Shown here: piece by piece, positions 8,463 through 13,939 of the stretch | Layout: each line of letters starts with the position of its first letter | Numbering within the stretch: the stretch's first letter is position 1 | Assembly: GCA_017987615.1 (NCBI GenBank) | Contig: JAGNTI010000016.1 | Coordinates: 1-13,939 of the forward strand | DNA length: 13,939 nt | From: Sediminibacterium sp. | GTDB lineage: Bacteria > Bacteroidota > Bacteroidia > Chitinophagales > Chitinophagaceae | Direction of reading: 5' to 3' | Translations under genes and position numbers: made by a program | The notes under the pieces: model-generated | What the model saw: the letters and a program-made list of their open reading frames with translations, nothing else | Told to the model about the DNA's origin: nothing | Database searches by the model: none

Positions 8463-8470
8463 TATATTTG
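8463..8470 (+). promoter_or_regulatory. Putative -7 box (TAnnTTTG) of the gldKLMN operon
   Basis: TATATTTG matches TAnnTTTG exactly and ends 26 nt before the gldK ATG. The expected -33 position holds only a weak TTTC-type element. As no comparable box occurs in the gaps before gldL, gldM or gldN, this is the best candidate for the operon promoter. Confidence 0.5.
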
Positions 8471-8496
8471 TCACTGTTATAAATCACACAGATCAG

Positions 8497-9777
8497 ATGA
8501 AAGGATATTTAACTACAATTACCTTGGCGTTTTTTACGTTGAGTTTGACTTCTTGCTTCTTTGGAAAAAACAAAGGTAAGGGGCTGCCTGATGATGGGCA
8601 GTTACATGGCGTTGCTCCTTCAGCCAAGCAAAGCATGTTAACACCAAGGACCATGGTATACGTTCCGCCTGGAACATTTCATATGGGCCCAAGTGATGAA
8701 GACGTTAGTTTTAACTACAGCAATCGTAATAGAATGGTGTCTATTCCTGGTTTTTGGATGGATGCTACCGAAATTACCAACAACCATTATCGTCAGTTTG
8801 TAAACTGGGTGCGTGATTCACTTGCTTACAAAGTAACTTCTGGTGTTGGATTAAACAATCCTTCAGATACCACAGCGGTAAACTGGAAAAAAGTGGCTTT
8901 GTATAAATACGATAACAAGCAACTAGGCACGTTAAATGGCCTTACTTACGAAAACGCACTTACTAGAAAATTAGCCATCGATCCAGATAGTTTAATTTAC
9001 AGAGTTCGTTATTTTGATTTACCTGCCGCAGCAAAAATCAATAAAAATGATCCTACTCAAAAAGGTCGTGATCAAATTGTGAGTTATGCAGTTCCTGTAT
9101 ATCCTGATACACTAGTTTGGATCAGAGACTTCTCTTATTCTTACAACGAGCCTTTAGCAAAAAGATATTACGCGCATCCGGCATACGGCAACTACCCAGT
9201 AGTTGGTGTTACTTGGAAACAATCGGTTGCTTTTTGTCATTGGAGAACGCATCTTCAAAATGCAGATTTTGAAAAAAAGAAAATTGCTGTGGATGGTGAT
9301 TACAGATTACCAAACGAAGCAGAGTGGGAATACGCAGCAAGAGGTGGTCGTACCAGTACGATGTTCCCTTGGGGATCTCCTTATTTAAGAAATAAAAAAG
9401 GCTGTTTGCTTGCAAACTTTAAACCAGGTAGAGGTAACTATCCAGAAGATGGTGGTTTTTACACGGTTAAAGCAAATGCATACTGGCCTAACGATTTTGG
9501 TTTATACAATATGTCAGGAAACGTTGCAGAATGGACAGCGTCTTATTTCTACGAAGGCTCTTACAATTTTATGTCTGACTTAAGTCCGGATGTAAGAATT
9601 GAAGCCGATGAAAATGATCCTCCACGCATGAAACGTAAAGTAGTAAGAGGCGGTAGCTGGAAAGACGTTGGTAACGCTTTACAAGTGAGTGCGCGTGCTT
9701 ACGAATACCAAGACACTGCAAAATCATATATCGGTTTTAGAACTGTTATTGATTTAGCGCCAAGATCAAAAAGATAA
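8497..9777 (+). CDS. gldK: T9SS/gliding motility lipoprotein GldK (PorK-type)
   Basis: 426 residues. The signal peptide ends in a lipobox LTS-C20, so the protein should be lipidated and anchored to the periplasmic face of the outer membrane. The rest is a formylglycine-generating-enzyme (SUMF1) fold: MVYVPPGTFHMG (53-64), GFWMDATEITNNHY (~85-98), YRLPNEAEWEYAARGG (269-284), GNVAEW (341-346), RGGSW (384-388) and GFR (413-415). Besides C20 only C247 and C303 are present; neither is in the C-terminal segment (ARAYEYQDTAKSYIGFR) where true enzymes carry their catalytic cysteines, so a structural role is expected. In studied systems PorK/GldK forms a large periplasmic ring with PorN/GldN. It is first in a four-gene operon. 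Confidence 0.95.
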   Translation: MKGYLTTITLAFFTLSLTSCFFGKNKGKGLPDDGQLHGVAPSAKQSMLTPRTMVYVPPGTFHMGPSDEDVSFNYSNRNRMVSIPGFWMDATEITNNHYRQFVNWVRDSLAYKVTSGVGLNNPSDTTAVNWKKVALYKYDNKQLGTLNGLTYENALTRKLAIDPDSLIYRVRYFDLPAAAKINKNDPTQKGRDQIVSYAVPVYPDTLVWIRDFSYSYNEPLAKRYYAHPAYGNYPVVGVTWKQSVAFCHWRTHLQNADFEKKKIAVDGDYRLPNEAEWEYAARGGRTSTMFPWGSPYLRNKKGCLLANFKPGRGNYPEDGGFYTVKANAYWPNDFGLYNMSGNVAEWTASYFYEGSYNFMSDLSPDVRIEADENDPPRMKRKVVRGGSWKDVGNALQVSARAYEYQDTAKSYIGFRTVIDLAPRSKR

Positions 9778-9828
9778 TTCCATTACAAAATATTCATCTC
9801 AACTTTTTAATTCATAAAAATCCAATCC

Positions 9829-10611
9829 ATGTCAGCTCAACAAGAAAAAATCTTTGGCTTACCAGCTCAAACAACAATGAGACTTGTAAACATTTTTGTA
9901 TGTACCGGTGCATCTGTCGTAATTTTTGGTGCAATGGCAAAAATTCTTCACTTATCATGGGCAGACTGGGCGCTTAAAATTGGTTTAACAACAGAAGCGA
10001 TTATCTTTTTGATCTATGCTATCTTACCTCCAGAAGGACATGCTCCTGCAGGTGGTGGCGCTGGTGCAGATCTTCCTTCTTCTGTGGTTGCTGATGTAAC
10101 AAAAAGATTTGATGAATTATTTGCGAACGCAGGATTAACACAAGAAAATTTATCTAAGCTTAGCACGAGCTTTCAAAAATTAGGCACCACTGTAGATCAA
10201 ATTGGTCAAATTGGTGATGTTGTAAAATCTACTTCAGATTTTTCTGCTAAAACAAATGAAGCGGCTATCGCGCTTGGTTCTATTAAAGATGCTGCTACTA
10301 AAGCAACAGATTCTTTAGGAAGTATTTCTTTGGCTTCTGATAGCACCAACGAATACCACAAACAAGTACAAGGATTAGCTAAAAACTTAGGTTCATTAAA
10401 TACCATTTATGAACTTGAATTACAAGAAAGCAACAACCATCTTAAAGCACTTAACCAGTTCTATGGCAAATTAGCGCAAGCTTCTGAAGCAATGAACGGT
10501 ACTGCAGAAGATGCATTAAAAGCAAAAGAACAAATTGGTGCCCTTGCTAATAATTTGGGTAAATTAAATCAAGTATACGGTAACATGTTAACTGCGATGC
10601 AGGGTAGATAG
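9829..10611 (+). CDS. gldL: T9SS/gliding motor protein GldL (PorL-type)
   Basis: 260 residues. Two transmembrane helices are visible at about 19-37 and 48-66, separated by KILHLSWADWA. The second contains GLTTE56AIIF, where E56 corresponds to the conserved membrane glutamate linked to proton-driven rotation in GldL. After a Gly/Ala/Pro-rich hinge (PPEGHAPAGGGAGA) the rest is cytoplasmic and predicted helical/coiled coil. It contains three LNxxY motifs (190, 208, 246), and the segments 183-198 and 239-254 are near repeats. The C-terminus NQVYGNMLTAM is family-typical. GldL pentamers surround a GldM dimer in the inner membrane. The gene follows gldK by 51 nt with no terminator. Confidence 0.96.
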   Translation: MSAQQEKIFGLPAQTTMRLVNIFVCTGASVVIFGAMAKILHLSWADWALKIGLTTEAIIFLIYAILPPEGHAPAGGGAGADLPSSVVADVTKRFDELFANAGLTQENLSKLSTSFQKLGTTVDQIGQIGDVVKSTSDFSAKTNEAAIALGSIKDAATKATDSLGSISLASDSTNEYHKQVQGLAKNLGSLNTIYELELQESNNHLKALNQFYGKLAQASEAMNGTAEDALKAKEQIGALANNLGKLNQVYGNMLTAMQGR

Positions 10612-10665
10612 TAACCAACCAAGATTTAAAACTCATTATTAATAAGACTACCTAAATAGTACAAT

Positions 10666-12219
10666 ATGTCACTACCTAAGGAACCGCGGCAGAAAATGAT
10701 TAACATGATGTACCTAGTGCTTACCGCACTATTGGCACTGAATGTTTCGGCCGAAATTTTAAACGCTTTTAAAACCGTAGATCGCAGTTTGATGATTGCG
10801 AGCGGTGTTGCTGAGCAAAAAAATGAAGAGATCTTCAAATCATTTAAAGCAAAGCTAGAAGATCCTACTTCAAGAGAGAAAGCAGCGATTTGGGAACCCA
10901 AAGCGCAACAAGCTAGAAAAATATCTGACGAGTTATACAACTACATTGAAGGACTTAAGCAAGAACTTAAAAAAGAATCTGGTCTTAAAACAGTAGAGGG
11001 TAAAGAAGAATATAAAGAAGATGATTTAGATGCTGGAACACGTTTATTGGTGCAACAAGCTCCAGAAGGAAAAGGAAAAGGCAAAGAGCTTTTTGAAAAA
11101 TTAAAAGCCTACAAAGAGCAGTTGTTGAGTATCGATCCAGAAATGAAAAAAGAAATTGAAGTAGGGTTGCCACTTGATTTAACCATTCCTCCTACTTCTA
11201 GTGAAGCAGGAAAAAACGATTGGGCTTATGCTTATTTTCATATGACACCAACGATTGCTGCGATCACCATCATGAGTAAATTTCAGAATGACGTAAGAAA
11301 CTCTGAATCAAAAGCAGTTGAGTTTTGTCATAAGCAAATTGGTCAAGTAGAAATTATTTACGATCAGTTCCAAGCTTTTGCTGGAACCAATACACAATAT
11401 CTAATGCCAGGTGAAGAGCTTGTTATCACCGCTGGTATTGGTGCGTTTAGTAAAGCGGCGCAACCTTCTATTTCAATTGATGGTGCTAACGTGGCACTTA
11501 ACGCCGAAGGTACTGCAGAGTACAAAACACGTGTTGGGGCTTCTGGGACTGGCATTAAGCGTGTAAGAATTTCTTATGCAAAACCTGATGGCACAACAGC
11601 TGTTGTAGAAAAAGAAATTAAATATACGGTAGGTATACCTGCTGGCTTAACCGTTTCTACCGATAAAACACGCGTGTTTTACAAAGGCCTAGAAAACCCA
11701 TTAAGTGTAACAGGTGGTGGTGGTGACGAAAAAGTAAACGTATCTATCGAAGGTGCAGGTGCTTCATTAAGAAAAGCGGGTCCAGGTCAATACATCGTTA
11801 CATGTACACAATTAGGTACTGTTAATGTGGTTGCAAACGATGGCAAAAACATACAAAAAATAGCTATTCCTGTTAAGCGTGTACCAGATCCAATTGTTGT
11901 GGTGGGTGGTAGCGCAGGTGGTGCTATGCCAGCAAACGTATTTCGTGTGCAAAGTGGTGCTATTGCGGAGTTAAGAGATTTCGTATTTGAAGGTGTTGCT
12001 TATAAAGTAATGTCATTCATGCTCATTTGTACAGGTAAAGGTTTTGATGAACCTGAATTTGCCGAAGTAAATAGTGCTTCATTTAAAGATGCTTCAGCAC
12101 AGACACTCATTAGAAGATGTCAGGCTGGAACTACCGTTACCATTGGTGAGATTAAAGTATTGGAGCCAGGAGGCGGAAGTAGAAAATTAGATCAAAACAT
12201 AACGTTCATATTGCAATAA
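10666..12219 (+). CDS. gldM: T9SS/gliding motor protein GldM (PorM-type)
   Basis: 517 residues, matching the ~510 of known GldM. The short cytoplasmic N-terminus has R8 in EPRQKMINMMYLV, equivalent to the conserved arginine thought to interact with the GldL glutamate. A single transmembrane helix follows (~11-33, ending in ALNVSAEIL). The periplasmic part begins with a charged helical domain (~35-220) that includes a Lys/Glu-rich stretch around 100-155. Beta-rich domains come next (~225-320 and ~325-410), then the C-terminal domain with GGSAGGAMPANVFRVQSG and LIRRCQAGTTVTIGEIKV, ending LDQNITFILQ. The protein spans the periplasm as a dimer and transmits energy to the GldK/GldN ring. It follows gldL by 54 nt and precedes gldN by 11 nt. 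Confidence 0.97.
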   Translation: MSLPKEPRQKMINMMYLVLTALLALNVSAEILNAFKTVDRSLMIASGVAEQKNEEIFKSFKAKLEDPTSREKAAIWEPKAQQARKISDELYNYIEGLKQELKKESGLKTVEGKEEYKEDDLDAGTRLLVQQAPEGKGKGKELFEKLKAYKEQLLSIDPEMKKEIEVGLPLDLTIPPTSSEAGKNDWAYAYFHMTPTIAAITIMSKFQNDVRNSESKAVEFCHKQIGQVEIIYDQFQAFAGTNTQYLMPGEELVITAGIGAFSKAAQPSISIDGANVALNAEGTAEYKTRVGASGTGIKRVRISYAKPDGTTAVVEKEIKYTVGIPAGLTVSTDKTRVFYKGLENPLSVTGGGGDEKVNVSIEGAGASLRKAGPGQYIVTCTQLGTVNVVANDGKNIQKIAIPVKRVPDPIVVVGGSAGGAMPANVFRVQSGAIAELRDFVFEGVAYKVMSFMLICTGKGFDEPEFAEVNSASFKDASAQTLIRRCQAGTTVTIGEIKVLEPGGGSRKLDQNITFILQ

Positions 12220-12230
12220 AGCAGGTTATT

Positions 12231-13277
12231 ATGAAAAAACTATTATTAATTGGTGTTGCTATTTCTTCCATAAGTTTTGGTGCTCTTGCACAAGGCTTTG
12301 GTAATTTAAAAGGCAAAAAAACAGCCTCTGCTGTTGATACAACCAAAAAAACAGGCACTCAAACTGCTACTCCTACAGGTGCGCCTGTAGTGGCACCTAC
12401 TAACAATAGTAATGCGGTGGCACCCAAGCCAACCAAAACGGTTGATACTACTATCGTTGGTGGTTTTGGAGAAGTGGTTGCAAAAAGCTTGCGCAATGAA
12501 ACTGTCTCTGATCGTAAAACAAACCGTTCAAAAAATCCATTAGAATACGAGTATTTAAGAGAAGATGATTTTTTGTATTCAGAGTTTATCTGGCGTGAAA
12601 TTGACGCTAGAGAAAAAATGAATCAATCATTTATTTATCCTGGTAAAGATAATTCTGGAGACCAACGTTTCTTTTCTATCTTATTAAGTGCGATTCAAAA
12701 TGATAGCGTTGCAGCGTTTTCTGCAGAAGGTGGAGACGACCGTTTTACCAAGCAATTGGCTTATGACGACATTACAAAAATGATGAAAGGAAAGCTTGAT
12801 ACCATTTTGGTTCAAAATGCCAATTTCCCAAATGTCTATGACACGACTGTTATTTTTGATACGAAGTTTGCCCCTAATCCAGATTCTATTTATACATTCC
12901 GTTTAAAAGAGCAGTGGATTGTTGATAAGGAAGCGAGTAGACTTTTTTGCAGAATCATTGGTATTGCACCTGTTGCAAAAATCATGATTAACAACAAGCC
13001 TACAACAAAAACATTGTTTTGGATATACTACCCTGATTTACGCAAGACCCTTAATAAGTATATGGTGTACAATCCAAAAAACTATGCGGGTCGTATGACA
13101 TGGGAAGAGCTTTTTGAAAGTCGATTCTTCTCAAGCTATATTGTAAAATCTAGCAATAACAATCCAAATGATAAGTTCATCAGTCAAATGATTAAGAACC
13201 CACTCTTTAGATTGTTAGAAGGCGAAAATATTAAAGAAAGAATTTTCAATTACGAGCAGGACTTATGGTCTTACTAA
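12231..13277 (+). CDS. gldN: T9SS/gliding motility protein GldN (PorN-type)
   Basis: 348 residues. The signal peptide MKKLLLIGVAISS...ALA20|Q has a cleavable AxA-type end and no lipobox, so the mature protein should be soluble in the periplasm. Residues ~30-78 form a Thr/Pro/Ala/Lys-rich, probably disordered linker. The conserved domain starts near residue 105 with YEYLREDDFLYSEFIWREID and REKMNQSFIYP, the GldN signature, and continues through WIYYPDLRKTLNKY and TWEELFESRFFSSYIVK. The family binds GldK lipoprotein to make the periplasmic ring and contacts GldM. The gene starts 11 nt after gldM; AGCAGG at 12220-12225 is the only faintly Shine-Dalgarno-like sequence at a start in this window. 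A strong terminator follows the stop. Confidence 0.95.
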   Translation: MKKLLLIGVAISSISFGALAQGFGNLKGKKTASAVDTTKKTGTQTATPTGAPVVAPTNNSNAVAPKPTKTVDTTIVGGFGEVVAKSLRNETVSDRKTNRSKNPLEYEYLREDDFLYSEFIWREIDAREKMNQSFIYPGKDNSGDQRFFSILLSAIQNDSVAAFSAEGGDDRFTKQLAYDDITKMMKGKLDTILVQNANFPNVYDTTVIFDTKFAPNPDSIYTFRLKEQWIVDKEASRLFCRIIGIAPVAKIMINNKPTTKTLFWIYYPDLRKTLNKYMVYNPKNYAGRMTWEELFESRFFSSYIVKSSNNNPNDKFISQMIKNPLFRLLEGENIKERIFNYEQDLWSY

Positions 13278-13294
13278 TTGTAAAACATAGTAAT

Positions 13295-13325
13295 AAAAAA
13301 AGGGACTTTTCAAGTCCCTTTTTTT
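13295..13325. terminator. Bidirectional intrinsic terminator between gldN and uvrC
   Basis: The sequence is A7-GGGACTT-TTC-AAGTCCC-T7. GGGACTT (13302-13308) pairs perfectly with AAGTCCC (13312-13318) around a 3-nt loop, and the flanking A7 and T7 extend the stem to 14 bp. Both strands therefore have a GC-containing stem followed by a U-tract, so it can end gldKLMN transcription from the left and uvrC transcription from the right. It begins 18 nt after the gldN stop, and its right arm covers two of the three bases of the uvrC stop codon. Confidence 0.9.
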
Positions 13326-13939
13326 ATGGGTTGGCCTCAAAAAATTTTTGGAGCGCGGCTGCTTTTTTGGCGCCAATAATTGCAGCAATATTTTGGGTAG
13401 GCTCTTTTTTAATATTTGCCACCGATTTAAATTGGTTAAGAAGAATTTCTCTTGTAGCTGGCCCAATGCCTTCAATGTTTTCTAGTGCAGTTGTAAAAGT
13501 GCCTTTGGATCTTTTGTTTCTATGAAACGTAATACCAAAACGGTGCACTTCATCTCTAATGCCTCTTAGTAGTTTTAAACTATCGCTATCCCAAGGTAAT
13601 TTTAAGGACTGGCTATCACCTGCAAAAAATAGTTCTTCTTCATTTTTAGCAAGACCTACAAGGGTTGTGCTGCCAGTGAGCCCTAGGGCTTCTATGCTTT
13701 CCAGCGCGGCGCTTAACTGCCCCTTACCTCCGTCAATTACAATCAGCTGCGGCATAGGATCACCTGCTTCTTGTACTCTTTTATACCTTCTAAACACCAC
13801 TTCTTTCATGGTAGCAAAGTCGTTGATGCCTTCTACGGTTTTTACATTAAAATGGCGGTAATCTTTTTTGCTAGGCATACCGTCTTTAAAACATACCATG
13901 GCGGATACGGGAAAGCTTCCCTGAAAGTTTGAGTTATCA
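13324..13939 (-). CDS. uvrC: Excinuclease ABC subunit C, C-terminal part (5' truncated by window edge)
   Basis: The minus-strand frame is open to the window edge, showing the last ~204 residues of a protein usually near 600 long; the GIY-YIG nuclease, UvrB-binding and Cys-cluster regions lie outside. Visible is the RNase H-like 5'-incision domain. The first full codon is an Asp in DNSNFQGSFPVSA (the DISN motif), followed by KKDYRHFNVKTVEG, LIVIDGGKGQL with the second acidic residue, and RDEVHRFGITFHRNKRSK with the catalytic-type His. Two helix-hairpin-helix segments follow (IEGIGPATREILL; AAIIGAKKAAALQ). UvrC makes both incisions in nucleotide excision repair. It converges on gldN across the shared terminator and has no functional link to that operon. 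Confidence 0.96.
   Translation of the reverse strand, partial: DNSNFQGSFPVSAMVCFKDGMPSKKDYRHFNVKTVEGINDFATMKEVVFRRYKRVQEAGDPMPQLIVIDGGKGQLSAALESIEALGLTGSTTLVGLAKNEEELFFAGDSQSLKLPWDSDSLKLLRGIRDEVHRFGITFHRNKRSKGTFTTALENIEGIGPATREILLNQFKSVANIKKEPTQNIAAIIGAKKAAALQKFFEANP

Overview
The window is AT-rich DNA from a Bacteroidota chromosome, most likely a member of the Chitinophagales/Chitinophagaceae. Four things point there: a complete gldK-gldL-gldM-gldN operon, which is found only in this phylum; a DUF4271 membrane protein; start codons without Shine-Dalgarno sequences; and several -7 boxes of the Bacteroidota form TAnnTTTG. The family-level placement is inference from protein flavour. I see no mobile elements, CRISPR arrays, rRNA or tRNA.

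Layout. Positions 1-2174 hold the 3' end of a TolC-type outer-membrane efflux gene and a complete MacA/HlyD-type periplasmic adaptor, both on the + strand. A separately promoted gpsA (glycerol-3-phosphate dehydrogenase) follows at 2232-3236. It converges on hemW (heme chaperone, - strand, 3251-4384) with only 14 bp between the stop codons. An 80-bp divergent promoter region (4385-4464) separates hemW from a DUF4271 membrane protein gene. That gene is followed by hemD (uroporphyrinogen-III synthase) and, 5 nt later, by a DUF255/YyaL (SPATA20-like) thioredoxin-domain protein. A 189-bp gap with two adjacent hairpins and a promoter leads into gldKLMN (8497-13277). A perfect bidirectional terminator hairpin separates gldN from the 3' portion of uvrC (- strand, running off the right edge).

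How the genes work together. GldK and GldN form the periplasmic ring associated with the outer membrane, while GldL and GldM form the proton-driven inner-membrane motor. Together they are the trans-envelope core of the type IX secretion system and, in gliding species, of the motility machine. hemD makes the first macrocyclic tetrapyrrole and HemW handles heme, so the middle block has a tetrapyrrole theme into which the DUF4271 gene is inserted. TolC and MacA would form two parts of a tripartite pump, but no inner-membrane component is visible.

Assessment. This is mainly conserved core genome. I did not find a clearly undescribed system. The points most worth a second look are the hairpin-rich gap before gldK, the apparently leaderless DUF4271 gene beside heme genes, and the repeated LNxxY motifs in the GldL coiled coil.
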